Positions 1 through 12,700 of a stretch of 64,000 nt of DNA are shown here, in pieces. Position numbers and translations under genes: made by a program. This stretch comes from Batkoa obscura. Its lineage: Eukaryota > Entomophthoromycota > Entomophthoromycetes > Entomophthorales > Batkoaceae. Numbering within the stretch: position 1 is the stretch's first letter; each line of letters begins with the position of its first letter. The notes under the pieces were generated by a model that did not search any database, was not told the origin of the DNA, and saw only the letters and a list, made by a program, of their open reading frames with translations. The DNA lies in the NCBI GenBank assembly GCA_030770535.1, contig JASVEC010000001.1, positions 806,001-870,000 of the forward strand. Reading direction: 5' to 3'.

Positions 1-27
1 AGAATAAATAACTAATATTTTGTTTAG

Positions 28-1949
28 TTGATAAAACAGAAAGTGATAAAAAACCTAATGAATCCAATAATACACCTGTGGTTAATGAAATACTTTGGGG
101 TAAATATTATTATATAATAATAATTATAATAATTAATCAATTTTAATTAAATCAGAATGTTCTCCTTATTCTTATGAAATTAGAAAAGATCAAAATACAT
201 GTTTTGCTCCTAAGATAGCTAATATAACTAAATTCCCTTCTATTGATAATTTAGAAATGGGTAAAATTGAATTTGGATTAAGAGATGAAGTCAAATGTAA
301 GGATACCTTGGAACTATTAAAAGTTCAAGTAGATGAAGCTTGCTGTAAGTTTAAATAATATTATTAATAATAGTTCTGTAATTTATTAATAATAAATCAA
401 TATTTAGCATGTGATACCAAGTTATCTTATGTGCGATCCCCTTGTACAAATGCATTATCAGCAATCGGTATTCATACAGAATCCTTAGTAGTTAGTTTTA
501 GAGATGTAGAATATGTACCAGGTATTGAAAAACAATTACATTTTGCTGATTCAATGAAAGATCATAGTAATCATCATATGAAAAAAAGAGAATTAGATAA
601 TACCAAATTTAATGATGAAAATTTAAATGACAATAATGATCCACATTATTTTTTAAGATCTTATTATCGTACTTGTAATAGAATAGAAGGAGTTCCTCCT
701 TCTATTAAAAGAAAACATTGTTGTAAGTTATATTATTTATTAATATTTATAATATATTAAATTAATTATTGATCTTTATTATTATTTATATAAAATAGCT
801 CGTCATGCTAAATTAGATAGATATGAAGTACCAGGTACAGAGGTAGAAATGTATACTAATTTTAAATCACAAAAAATACAATCCCATTTTCGTAGTGGGT
901 GCACAGTATTAGATTGTTTAAATCATTTACGTTATTTACCACCATTAACCCCAACCGAAGATAACAAATCAGATGTATTTTTAGAAGATGGTAGTATTGA
1001 TAAAAATTATGATATTTGTAAAGAAGAAATAAAAGATTGTCCATTATGGGCTTTTGGTAGTAATAGTATTTCAATCTCTGGTTATCCTGCCAATATTACT
1101 TCTTATCTTGAATTAGATATTCAAGCTAAACCAAACACAAATAGAGCTGCAATTATATTTTCATTTAGATCAATGACTCGACCATTATATGAAGGTTTAA
1201 GATTTTTATTAAATGGAGTACCTGCAATGGATTTAATTTATAATCAAACGGATAGTTTAGGTTATGCAGTTCCATTAGTACCAGGTAAATCCCATGTAGC
1301 AAGATGGGAATTTATTCGTGGTGAAGCATATCCATCAACTTCTTTTAATTTTGCAGAAATACAATCTATCATATTAAGAGATGCTTCTTTAGCTTCTCCA
1401 TCAGATACAGCCGATTTAAAATCATTAAGTCATTTAAAAAATAATATGGTTCATTTACCACCAAAAGCACCAACAAGACCAGGTTCTATTTATAGTAATA
1501 ATAACAATAATTCATCTAATTCAATTACTACTTCTATTATACCAATGATGATTATATTATTAACTGGAGTTGGTATTGCTTTATTAGGTGTTTGGTTATG
1601 GAAGAGACATTTAAAAATGAAAAAAGATGAAAATGAACATTCTTTGGGTTCTTATTCTGCTCCTTTAGGTTTTGCTGAAAGAGTAGCTCAATTTTCTTTC
1701 CCTGGTACTCAACAAAATAATAATTCAAGATATGCTCCATTATCTAAAGGTACTACAATGGATACTCCTCATGTTGAATTAAATGCTATGACTATGTTTG
1801 AAAATCATTTACCTTCTCCAAGTGATGATGAAGAAGAGGATGAACCTACTGCTTTTGATCGTACCATTTCTCCATCCACAGTTTCTACTGCATCTCAAAC
1901 TTTAAATCATAATTCACCAGAAACTAAAAATAGAGATGAACTGATCTAA
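28..1949 (+). CDS. Type I membrane protein with Cys-rich ectodomain (5' partial)
   Basis: I do not recognise this family. Four exons are visible (28-99, 156-344, 408-722, 799-1949), and the gene starts upstream of the window; bases 1-27 are the end of an intron. At least 574 residues are encoded. The ectodomain has many paired cysteines and ends in a stretch (about 1070-1420) with the rhythm of a carbohydrate-binding-like jelly roll: FSFRSM, LNGVPAMDL, then VARWEF. A single hydrophobic segment, MI-ILLTGVGIALLGVWLW, is followed by basic residues (KRHLKMKK), which predicts a type I membrane protein. The cytosolic tail is Ser/Thr-rich with an acidic patch (DDEEEDE). It could be a surface or endosomal receptor, but that is inference only. 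The exon joins keep frame. Confidence 0.75.
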
Positions 1950-2252
1950 TTGAAGTTTATTCTCTTATATTTTAGTAGTTAAATCTTAAAATCAAATTGA
2001 GATTATAATTTAACTAATAATTTAATTTTATTATTATTATATTTTGGAATTTATGTGAATGTATAAAATTAATTAAGATTAATTTTATACAACTAAAAAT
2101 TGTGTTATTTTATTAAAATATTTTTTATTCTATTTTTATTCTTATTTTATTTTACTTTAAAAACATATTTCTATTCTTTATTTAGTGTATAATAATTTTT
2201 ATTCGTATTTAAATTTCTAAATATATTTAATCAACTTCCCATCTACTGTAAT
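1950..2252. other. Convergent intergenic spacer
   Basis: This AT-rich spacer lies between two stop codons that face each other. It holds only short homopolymer runs and would serve as the 3' UTRs of both genes. I see no further gene. Confidence 0.6.
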
Positions 2253-3232
2253 TTAGTGTTCTCCTTTAAATAACGATAATTCTGGTTTACTATTTCTTAA
2301 CCACCACCACCAAGCCCATTTAGGAAATAAGCTTCTTAAATTGGAAGGATTAGGGTAAATCTTTTGAACTTTGTGTAATTTAATGAATCCCTTATTATCA
2401 AAAGTATAAATAAATACAACATGATATGTTTTTCTAGGTTCCGTAGAGGTAGGGAGTAAAAGAGCTGGTCTTGGGGTGCCTTCAATAATTATTTTAACTA
2501 ATAAGTAAGGGGAAGAGTCTGAGGTTGGGGATAAAGTTGGTGGGTCTATTGAATTTAATAATGAAGTGGGGTTTAAGGGGTAAATAGAGGTTTGAGAAGC
2601 ATTTAATATGTTTTTTAAATGAGATGGGTCCATATTATTTTTATTACCTTCTTTAATTGACAAAAACTTTGCTTCAAAATCATCATTTTTATTAATAAGA
2701 TCCTCTCCATTCCCCTCCCCCGAAGGTCTTAATTGAAAATGAGTTAATTTAATAACAACATCTTGATAGTACCATAATATAGTGGTACGAATAAATTTAG
2801 CTAATAATAAATATAATTTTTTACCCTTAATTTCAATACCACTATGGTAAGGTTCTTTTAATATTATATCTTTGGAATAGATATTTGAGTTTAAAATCCC
2901 ATTGTCAAGGTAATTGTTGATATCTTCTTTTACTCCATTGATAGCTAAAAAGTAAAGGAAATGAGGTTTTAGTTACAGTTTAATGAATAATAAAATAACT
3001 TACTTTTGGCTAATTGTAATTGATATGGGCTTGCTTTTTTAAACTCGTTTTCACTGTTAAATTTCAATGTCTTGTTGTTTTTACTATTTAATTTTGGCTT
3101 ATTCAATGTAGAGTGATAAACCAGTGGAGATAATAAATTGTTTTGTTTAATATTATACTTCAGTTTCATTATAGTTGATTTATTTTTTGTAAATAACCTT
3201 ATTAGATTGGGTTTTGATAAATTAGTATTCAT
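2253..3232 (-). CDS. DUF2358-like (C6orf136 family) protein, likely mitochondrial
   Basis: Two exons (3232-3004 and 2944-2253) with a 59-bp intron encode 306 residues. The first exon is rich in Lys/Asn and basic, as in a mitochondrial presequence. The body follows the DUF2358 pattern: a helix, then IYSKDIILKEPYHSGIEIKG (the 'dDPyh..G' motif), then LLAKFIRTTILWYY, and near the end a strand pair, VVFIYTFDNKGFIKLHKVQK. The function of this family is unknown. A Trp-rich WAWWWWLRN lies near the C-terminus. The family call rests on motif memory, not on an alignment. The gene is tandem with MCM2 on the same strand, 372 bp upstream of the MCM2 stop. Confidence 0.6.
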
Positions 3233-3604
3233 TTTATTTATTTAATATATTAAATAGTTTGCTCTAATTTTACTTCTCATCTATGAAAAAAAACAATTTT
3301 TTTAAAGGTGAAAGATTTTAATTATTTTATGACGTATGAAAGAGTTTGTAAGTTTAATTTTGACATCAAAAACTGATCAAATTATTTTTCTAGGTTTTGA
3401 CAAAATAAAGAAGACATTATAAATTTATTCTATTTTATTTTGCTGATGGTCTTAATAATAAAAACAATAAATGATAAAAACAATAGAATATTTAAAATTT
3501 TATTAAAATAAAGGGATGAATATAGTAGATAATATATAAGTTAAAAATATGCTAATATTTGATAACCTTATAATCCCTAAATTCCAATATGCTAATTCCA
3601 CTTT
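3233..3604. other. Spacer between DUF2358-like gene and MCM2
   Basis: This is AT-rich sequence without an open frame of note. It must hold the promoter of the DUF2358-like gene and the 3' end of MCM2. I see no repeat. Confidence 0.5.
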
Positions 3605-6600
3605 CTATTCCATAATATCGTGACCAAATGGGGTATCTTTTGAGAGCACTCTAACTCTAACAATATTACCAAGTTCATCTTCTTGCTCCAATTCTTCACG
3701 AGTATAACCCATTTCAGTTAATTTATTTGAAGATAAAAATGATTCTGTTTCATCAATCAATTCTCTTCTAGCTCTATCATTAAAATCATTTTCATTGATG
3801 CAAATAATTTCTGGTAAATTCAATTCATCATCGTTTGCACCATGTAAATTTTTTAATTCATTTTTAGCTTTAAATGTATTAATTGCTTCCAATTCCATTC
3901 TTCCTAATAAAGCAGCAAGAATATCAAATGTATTCCTTACATAAATATATTTACGGAATTTTTGTTTCATAGATTTAGCTATACTAATTTTTTGGGTTTG
4001 TATAAAAGATTCTAAAAAGGTAGATATAGCAAAATCTAGATCATCTTTACGTACATGATCTCTTAAATGCATGCGAGCTACTGCTTCTGACATTCTAATA
4101 ATGGATTCTAAATGACGAACAGTAATAGTTAAACCGCCACCTCTTAAAGCTTCAGAACGAAGTTCAGCAAAAAAAGTGGACATTTTATCGGCATTAACAT
4201 GTAACAATGTTGGTTTACATCTTTCACGAGCATAAGTAATATACTTACGTAGTAAATCTTGTGGAATTGGGCTTAAATTACTATTATTAGTTTGTGATTC
4301 ACTCATATTATCATTTTCTTCATTTAAATAAGGATGACTATTATCATGAGAATTAATAACAAAATGAGCTAACATAGCATCTTGAGTAAAATCAATTACA
4401 TCTCGAACAATACAAACTAAATCAAAACGTGATAAAATAGGTTCCGTTAAATTTACATTTAAAGTTAATGGATTTAAAGCATTATATCTTCCACGAATTG
4501 GATTGGCTGCTGCAATAATAGAACATCTTGCTTGTAAACTAGTAACAATACCCGCTTTTGATATACTAATAGATTGTTGTTCCATAGCTTCATGAATAGA
4601 AGTACGATCTTGTTCATTCATTTTATCAAATTCATCAATTAAACAAACGCCTTGATCAGCTAATACTAAAGCACCACCTTCTAAAGTCCATTCTCTAGTT
4701 ACTGGATCTTTACGTACAGAAGCAGTTAAACCAACAGCAGAAGCACCTTGACCAGTAGCATAAACACATCGATGAGCTGTTTTTTCAGCATATTTTAAAA
4801 ATTGAGATTTAGCAGTACCTGGATCACCAAGCAATAAGACATTGATATCACCACGTAAATAATGATTTCCACCAGTTTCTTTTTGTACACCACCAAATAA
4901 AGACATAGCCATACAAGTTTTGATATCTCGATGACCAAAGATAGAGGGTGCAATCGATTGTATAATTTTTTCTCTTACATTATCATCTTGTGATAATTCT
5001 TTAATCCTTTTTTCATCTTCTTCACTAATCTTAGATAGCGTATTTTGCTTCAATTTGACTATATGATTTGCTTCGACAATGGTTGAAAACACTGGGAACC
5101 CATACTTATTGTTTAATGATGAATCTAAGTTATTCATATAGATACCAGTAACTTGAATTTCTTCTCCTGGTTTAATGGAATCAACTAAATCCCATAATAA
5201 AATCACTTCTCTATGACGTGGTAAACGTCCTGGTGGTACAGTTCCCGGTGTTTCTTGAAGGGTAATCTTTTGGTAATTACGATAAACGGTCTAATAAAAT
5301 GATTTAATTTAACCTTAACAAAGTTTAATAAAATTTTAAATTACCTGTTCACTACAAAAAAGGAAAGGACCTTTGGATTCGCAATTATGACAATTACCCA
5401 CTTTAACTTCCCCCATAGCTGAAGGATCTTGATAATAAGGACCAAGGATTACGTTACATTTTCCACATTGAAATTTGACATATTTAAGTTGAGGAAAGAT
5501 AGATGATCTTCTTGAAACTACACCAAAGATTTTAACTAAGGTATTTAAATGAACTTGACGAAGATCACGTAGTGACAAATTTGTTGGTACATCATTAATA
5601 CGACAATGAATTTCTGAGTGAATTTTATCATAATCAACAAAGTTTTTTAATACGATTTCAAATGCGACATCATCAAATATTTGTATCATGGTGCGTGGGG
5701 CATGGGTTAAAATGTAAGCTAGTACTGGATTATGGGCGAATAAATCATTATAGGAAATTTCGAGGGTTTCATTATTTCCTTAAAAGAAGAGTTAGTAAAT
5801 TTAAAAAAAAAGTTTAAATATTACCTTCTCCAAGAGCTCTAATTTTATCTTTATAAATGGCACGCCCGGTTTTTTCATCAATATGTAATAAGAAATCTTT
5901 AAATTTTTTATTAATAGCTCTTCTTGGTCCTTCCATAGCAACCCATTCAGCAATACTAGAAGCTTTAACATCATTCAAATCTTCTAATGTAATATCCAAA
6001 TCCTAATTTTTATTTAGTTGTTAGTATTATTTTAAAAATCATTTAGATACTTACAATTTCATCATCATTATCGATTTTAATATCATCAAGACCAAGTAGT
6101 TTACGACGGCGTCTTTTTTCAAATGTTGGATCTTCCATACCAGTTCCTATAAATACATTAGAAAAAAATGTACTTTATTGATTAAAATAGTCTATACCAC
6201 TACCAAGAATAGCTCCTGGTTCACGATTAAGTTGACGATCGCGTACCTCTAAATAAGTATCAACTTCTCGGCGTTGACCAATATCCATAGCTTCATAAAC
6301 ACTATCATCTAAATCAGCTTGTTCATATTGATCAAGGCCTGGATTGGGAAGATAATCACTAATAAATGTTAGCTGAATTACTTTAAAGTAAATAAGAATT
6401 TGTTACTTTGCGGCGTCAGGACCAAACAAATCTTCTCCAATCTCGTCTTCCGAGTCAGGTAAAACCCCAAGACCATATTCGGAATTAGGTATATTTTCGG
6501 GTATTTCAGATTCATCCACTTCTTGATCTTCAAACAACTCTTGTGTATTATCAACGTTATAAAAACCAGGTGTTCCTGGAGTATGTCCTTGTGGACTATC

Positions 6601-6758
6601 CTCTTGCTCTTCACCTGCTGGTGAATTGATGTCGGATGGTGTACCAATTCGACTGTTTCGATTGTTTCTATTGTCTCTGGTTCTCTTGTTATTTTGTGAC
6701 TAAATAAGTAGGGTCAATATTTTTTATGCCTATGATTTAAATTGGGTTTTGTTACCAT
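3605..6758 (-). CDS. MCM2: MCM2, replicative helicase subunit
   Basis: MCM2 is one of six subunits of the MCM2-7 ring that unwinds DNA at replication forks. Seven exons (6758-6756, 6699-6407, 6358-6198, 6146-6055, 6002-5825, 5778-5345, 5290-3605) give 948 residues, the usual MCM2 length. The N-terminal ~90 residues are acidic and disordered, where MCM2 binds histones. A C-x2-C...C-x2-C zinc knuckle lies at about 347-375, Walker A (GDPGTAKSQ) at 542, Walker B (CLIDEFDKM) near 606 and the arginine finger SRFD at 675. The first exon is only the ATG: exon 2 is preceded in frame by TAG and has no early Met, so the spliced start is required. Paralogue choice rests on the acidic N-terminus and on zinc-site spacing. 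Confidence 0.95.
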
Positions 6759-7228
6759 TATAAAAAAGTCAAGATTGTAATTTTATTTTTTGTTGGTTTT
6801 ATAAAATATTCCAATTATTAGAATTTATCAATTTATTTTTTTTCGTTCAATAAGATGCTTCGAATTTAAAATTAATTCATCCAATAAAATGAATTCGGAC
6901 ATCCCTTAATTTGTTAGAATAAAGTGAGCTAATATTGTCAAAATACTACAATACCATAGTTTCTGTAACACATTAAACTTTTCAACTCTCATATTGCTTT
7001 CGTATTATAGTTATTTATCAATAAAATTACTTTAGTTTTGATAAGTAATTAAATTGCTTTATATAAGGTTTAAATTATGGCCCAAAAGAGTATAATATTT
7101 TTATTAAAAGCGACAACCCTTACCACATTGATTCCCTAATACTACCTACTATTTGATAATTAAAAGCAATAACGTTATTTTCTATTAATACCTGCTCTCA
7201 GCCCAATTAAAAAAGGCGTGAAGTTCCT

Positions 7229-7510
7229 ATGAAGTTGAGACTTTTTTCTTTAAGCTATCGTTCTGGTTTAAGCTTATTAAATTCTTTCAATACTCGGCTT
7301 ATACTGATAATAGTTAATATTAATTATAATAGCCGTCTATATAAAACACAATGTATCAAAATTTTACTATTGTTGTATTCTATAAAAAATACCGTTCCCG
7401 GAATAAAACAATCTTTGAATACTTTACCATCTTTAGGTACAACGTTAAGTAAATTACAAGGTATAACTGGAAACACTTTTGATCTTCCAGATTATGCTGC
7501 GCCCAAATAA
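7229..7510 (+). CDS. Possible small hypothetical ORF
   Basis: This is an ATG-initiated frame of 93 codons. Its last ~40 codons look coding by composition (Pro, Gly, Asp, Thr, mixed third positions), ending FDLPDYAAPK, while the first half is Leu/Ile-rich as chance AT-rich frames are. No family is recognised. It could be the last exon of an undetected gene or chance. Confidence 0.2.
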   Translation: MKLRLFSLSYRSGLSLLNSFNTRLILIIVNINYNSRLYKTQCIKILLLLYSIKNTVPGIKQSLNTLPSLGTTLSKLQGITGNTFDLPDYAAPK

Positions 7511-7737
7511 CTACATTCTTTAATTTAATAAAATTGAATTGATTTCGATAAATAAAGTATTCTTTTAGATCACTCTTCAATTTCATCAAACCTGCGGATG
7601 TTTAGTTAAAAGATAAAGTATCCTACTAAACAGTTTAATATGACTTAACATTGAATAATCATAGATGATACAGTACTAAAGAATTCGATTTTGTATCGGG
7701 TTTCGCACTTCTATTTAATTTATCAATAATGTTTTCT

Positions 7738-7738
7738 G

Positions 7739-7776
<38 letters not shown>
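7738..7776. repeat. (TTA)n microsatellite
   Basis: This is an uninterrupted TTA trinucleotide run of about 12 units in the MCM2-GEF spacer. Confidence 0.9.
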
Positions 7777-8159
7777 AGTTGAGGTAGTCATTGTTCTACT
7801 ATTTCTCTTCCATTTGGTTTTTTCCTTTATCTGCATTTGATCCATTGGTTAGCGTGTTTAAAATGGTAATTTTATCCGAAATCTCTTTTTCATTTTCGAT
7901 AGCTTCATATGCAAACAATAACTATTCAGTAAAGTTGAGCTATAGTATTAGATTACCGCACTTTCCTTTAAATACTCAATGTACAGTATCGATTTGCCTG
8001 AAAAACTTGGTAAAAGTAAGCTTTTATAATTATATTCTTTAATAACTGATTAATATTAATATAGAAATATTACTTTTTCACAACGAACTTTTTTGTTTTT
8101 ATAAAACATTAGTTTGCTAGTAGTAGTCAATATAAGCTCTATCTACCTAATACTAAATA

Positions 8160-8254
8160 TGGGAATGTATTTTTTTAAAAAATTTTACTAACTTTTCCAC
8201 TCAAATAGCGCTTAAAAAATGGAAAAGGTGATGAAACCAAAAAAAACATCCTCA
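8160..8254 (-). mobile_element. Hairpin MITE, copy 1
   Basis: This is a copy of the ~100-bp family described at 31382-31482, flanked by TA on both sides. It is slightly shorter than the consensus. Confidence 0.85.
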
Positions 8255-8990
8255 TATGGTCTCGCTAAAAATTTGAAAGATATTATAAAAAGCTATTTTC
8301 TTAAAAGAACAAGTAGGACATACTTTCTTTGCTACAACATCCAATGCAATTGATAGATCATTCCAGCTTAGTACAACTGCATTGATTTTTATGGTTATAA
8401 TTCTACCACTTTTATTATTTGTTCGAATAATGTCTTCAAGTCTTTGATGCAATTTTATTAATATAAATGATAACTACCAGTAAACGTACGAATTCTGTAA
8501 ATTATTAGAAATATTAAGTTTATCAATAAACCTGATGCTTTTCTTAATTGATCAAAATATACATTGTATATTTTAGCATAAGCCGGATATGATAGCAAAA
8601 CAACCATGATATAAAAAATAAGAGTAAATAAACTTTCATTATTATTATTTTATACATATTTTTAAAGGAAATTACAATATAAAAGTCAAATAAGAAATGT
8701 GAATATTCTAATATAAATGTACAGGATAGGCAAGGTTTTAATGACTATCTTTGAAAAAGCTACAAAAGTTTAAGGATGAAAAACAAAAAAATAAAAAAAA
8801 TAACAGTTCTATTCAAAATCAATTATAAAATAAAAGTGTAATATATTTTTATTAAATATTGAAAATTAATATCTCTGGGCTTTATGAAGTAAAATTGTAT
8901 ATATACTAGTAAAATAAAAATAATAAATGAAAACATAAAATAAAATAACACAAAAATAACAAAATATAACAAACAAATCTTTTTTTCATA

Positions 8991-9091
8991 TGGGAGTGTA
9001 TTTTTTTGTTTAAGAATTTTACTAACAATCTTTCCGCTGAAATAGCACTTAAAAAATGGAAAAAGTAATGAAGCCAAAAAAAACACCCCCA
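8991..9091 (-). mobile_element. Hairpin MITE, copy 2
   Basis: This near-full-length copy has TA at the left end and TT at the right. Read on the minus strand it keeps the family's open frame, which begins MGVFFLASLLF. Confidence 0.9.
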
Positions 9092-9584
9092 TTATTATTA
9101 ATATAAAAGCAGCAATATCACTTATCGCTAAAAATTAAGCTAAATTACTAGCTTTAATATGATTTATTATAAATTATAGTATTAACAAATAAACAGTTTT
9201 ATTACCTCATAAAATATTTTATTTCTACTTATTTTTAAGTTATCAAAAACAGCTGATTAAAAGAATTTATATATAAAATCAGCTTTTAGCTAAATAAAGC
9301 TTTAGAAAACCAAATAAGCAAATATCTGGCTTAAAAGATTGCTGTAAATTAAGTTGTAATAGAATTACAAGCAGCTGTAGTTAAAATTTAATTAATGTTT
9401 AATATTTAAATATAATTTTTTTGTTTATTAAAAACGTATTTTCGTTTGATGTTTAAAACTCTACAATATAGATTTAATAACTTGTAATTACAATTAAATT
9501 TAATATTAAATAAATCAGCTGTAGTATTAGTCAAACTTATTTTATTAGTTATAAAAATTAATTAAGTTTAACAATTAAGAACTT

Positions 9585-9606
9585 AGAATTAACTGCAGTT
9601 AATTCT
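9585..9606. promoter_or_regulatory. 22-bp perfect palindrome upstream of Rho GEF
   Basis: This is a perfect 11+11 palindrome centred on CTGCAG, about 120 bp upstream of the GEF start codon. A second, 14-bp perfect palindrome (TTGGCTTAAGCCAA) lies at 9636-9649. Such sites can bind dimeric regulators, but this is inference. Confidence 0.4.
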
Positions 9607-9724
9607 ATCATTAGAAAGAGAAGAACTGGAGATAGTTGGCTTAAGCCAATCAGCTTAAAGTTACGAAATTGGCACTTTAATAAAACTAGCTACAGCTATT
9701 TTTTAGAAAGTAAAATAATCTCAA

Positions 9725-12700
9725 ATGAGCCACAGTAAAAAAGAAAGTGGAGGGAAAAGTAGCCATCTATCGAAATTCAATCCAATCCCTTATCTGTTAA
9801 CGAAGAGCACTTCCAGTACTAAAGAAAATAAAAATGGTTTAGATAAGTTTGCTACCATTGGTGATAAAAACAGTAGTTTAAAAGCAATAGCTATGGACTC
9901 TAGAAGTACATTGAACGGTAACAGTCCGTTTTTAGATCAAAAGAAGGATTACAATACCGTAAAAATTAACCCGTTTTTAGCAGCGGAGAGTCATGATAGT
10001 AACAATAATAGTTTAAATCGGAGTTATACATTGAACTCAAGGAGTATGAGTAAGGTTAAATCACTAAATAATTTGAAACAAGAAATGGGAGACTTGAGTA
10101 AAAATCATTCTTTGAATGCAGTTAAAAAGGATAAAATCAGGCCGATCAAATCATCATTTTTAAAAAACTCAACAAACACCTTTTCGAGTATGTTCCCAAA
10201 GATGGATTTTTTCAGTAAGAGCAACTCATATAAAGAAGAGAGTATAATCACAAGATCCATCTCAGAAAATATTAAAAATGAGGAAGAAGAAACAGGTAAT
10301 GGATTTTTTATTGTTATAGAGTATTAAACAAACCTTATTTCAACCAATTATTAGCGAAAGCGGAGTTAATCGCAAGGTCAGCTTCAGAACAAATATTTAC
10401 AGAAGAGCCATGCGATGAATATGAAGATGAAGAACCTTCAATCTCTTATTTGAATGACAACTCAGCTTATGAGTGGATCAACCAAGCTTTAACACAAGAT
10501 TCGGATATCTATTCAACAAAACAAGTGTTTGTTTACGGGGCTTTATTTTCCGAAGTATCATATTATTTTTATGAGTATTTATTTCATCAAAGTCAAAATA
10601 CATGGCCCAAACTATTTAGTGGCAGTGAAGCAATAGTAAATTTAGTTTTAGTTTAGTTTAAGAATTAATCAAATATTAGGACACGATATGTAAAATCATT
10701 GACCAAACAGATCGAAAGTTGGCGTTGCTGATAGGGAGGTCTTTAGAAGCTCAAGGTTTTATTTATCATACAAACCACGAAGCAAAATTGACGGATTCTA
10801 CATATGAAATTTACCAATTAGATATAAAGTTAGAAAATAAAAATTTAAACGAAGCTAAAGCGGTACTACCCAATGGAGTATTCACTTTATTGACTGAGTG
10901 TTATTCCCCTACATGTACAGATGATAATAGATGTTATTCAATATCATGTCCTAGAAAAGTCAATCATTTAGGAATGACTATTCATGATAATCATGATCAT
11001 AACCAAGCCAGCGATAAGAAAAAAGAAAAAGTAAATTTATATATAAATGCTTTGTTATTATTAATATTTTGAAAGTTATGGGAAAACTTCGTTGAGCCTG
11101 AAATAGTAGCTTCGGTGTCAGATAAAGAAAGAAAAAGACAAGAGATTATCTTTGAACTAGTATATACGGAATTGGACTTTGTGTCGGATTTGAAAGTGAT
11201 CCAAGAGGTAATTTAAGCACAATATAAAATTAGTGGCATTGTTAAATGTACCTAGGTCTATCTGATGCCGATCCATTGTGAAGATATTATAGAAGATGAA
11301 GAGCAACGAAGTAGCTTTATTGAAGAAGTCTTCTTGAATGTTTTGGAAATCCAAAAGGCCTCCTTTGAATTATCTATGGCTTTAAAAGAGTTACAAGAAC
11401 AGCAGCCTGTAATTGTTTCAATCGGGAAGTTGTTTTTGGATTATTTGAAGTGCTTTGAGCCTTTTAAAGAATATGGCGCTAATCAAGTGTATGCTAAGAG
11501 GAGATTAGCTAGAGATATTAAATCTAATACAGCTTTAGATGAGTTTCTTAAAGTAAAGTTTATTATTGGCCAAATCAATTATATTAATGTAGCTTTCTAT
11601 TTAGGAACAAACCAAGCACCCAGAGTGTAGAAAATTACCTATACAGAGTTTTTTAGCAAGACCAACGACTAGATTAGGTCGATATCCTCTGCTTTTAGAA
11701 GCCATATTAAAATACACAGAAGCAGAAAATGAAGATCAAGTTAATTTACCTAAAGTTATACAAGGAATCAAAGATATATTATCTGAGATCAATATAAGGG
11801 CAGGAAAAGCAGACAATCGAGTTAAATTGGAAGATTTGCATTCCCATTTGATTGGAAACCAAGAAATTATTGATGTAAATATTGTTAAACCATCATTAAT
11901 AGTTGGCTCATAATGTTTTTAATAGGAATTAAATTTACTACATGAATCAAGGATATTAATAAGGGAAGGGGTCTTTAAGAAAAAGTTTGGGGTAGAAAAT
12001 GGGGATTTGCACTGTTTTTTGTTGGATCACTATTTTTTGATGACTAAGAAGCGTAAAAGCAGTAAAAAAGAAGATGGATTTGAATATAAAATATCTAAAA
12101 AGGTAAGGAAACATATATTACTAGAATAGCCATAATATTTACATTGATATTTATAGCCTATCCGGTTAGACCTATTACATTTACCTGACCATTTGGAAAC
12201 ACCGCAGAACAAAACACAAGCTACAAATGCGCTAAGCTTGCCTTTAGAACAGGGAAAATCTAACTTTCAAATCATTTTAACTCATCTTGGTAAGCAGGGA
12301 TCAAGTTATACCTTATTATGCAGTACACAAACAGAAAAGGATGGCTGGAAGAATATTATTCTAGAACAAAGAAACAAAATTTTGCTAAAAAATATGGTGT
12401 TCAAGCCTGTACTCTTGGCTAATCCTACCAATTGTAGTGCACCTACAATTAATTGTTCCGCTGTCTATGGTAACTTTTGTTATAAATTATTTTTAATTAG
12501 GCTTAACCTGCTGTCTTAATAGAAACCAATTGTACATTGCTGATTGGGTCGGATGATGGGATCTATTCAAAGCATGTGGATCAAGATAGCTTTGAATTAT
12601 TGATTAATACAAAGTTTGTCAATCAAGTTGAAGTGTTGGAAGATTGTGATTTGTTATTAGTGTTAGCAGGTAAAAATAATATAAGATAATTTATAAGTAT

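Larger units (their letters stand above)
6759..9724. other. 3-kb intergenic region with repeats
   Basis: This region lies between the divergent MCM2 and Rho GEF starts. It contains a TTA microsatellite, two hairpin MITE copies and, close to the GEF, two perfect palindromes. Short open frames exist at 7229-7510 and about 7790-8042 but show no family I know. The stretch 9100-9700 is rich in AGCT-containing words such as CAGCTG and TTAGCT. Confidence 0.5.

Noticed and set aside
8252-8640. Possible small secreted protein on the minus strand ending at MITE copy 1
   Set aside because: A hydrophobic start and a KVCPTCSF stretch can be joined only through weak splice sites, and the frame ends in the MITE. 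The evidence is too thin to call a gene or a MITE-broken gene.
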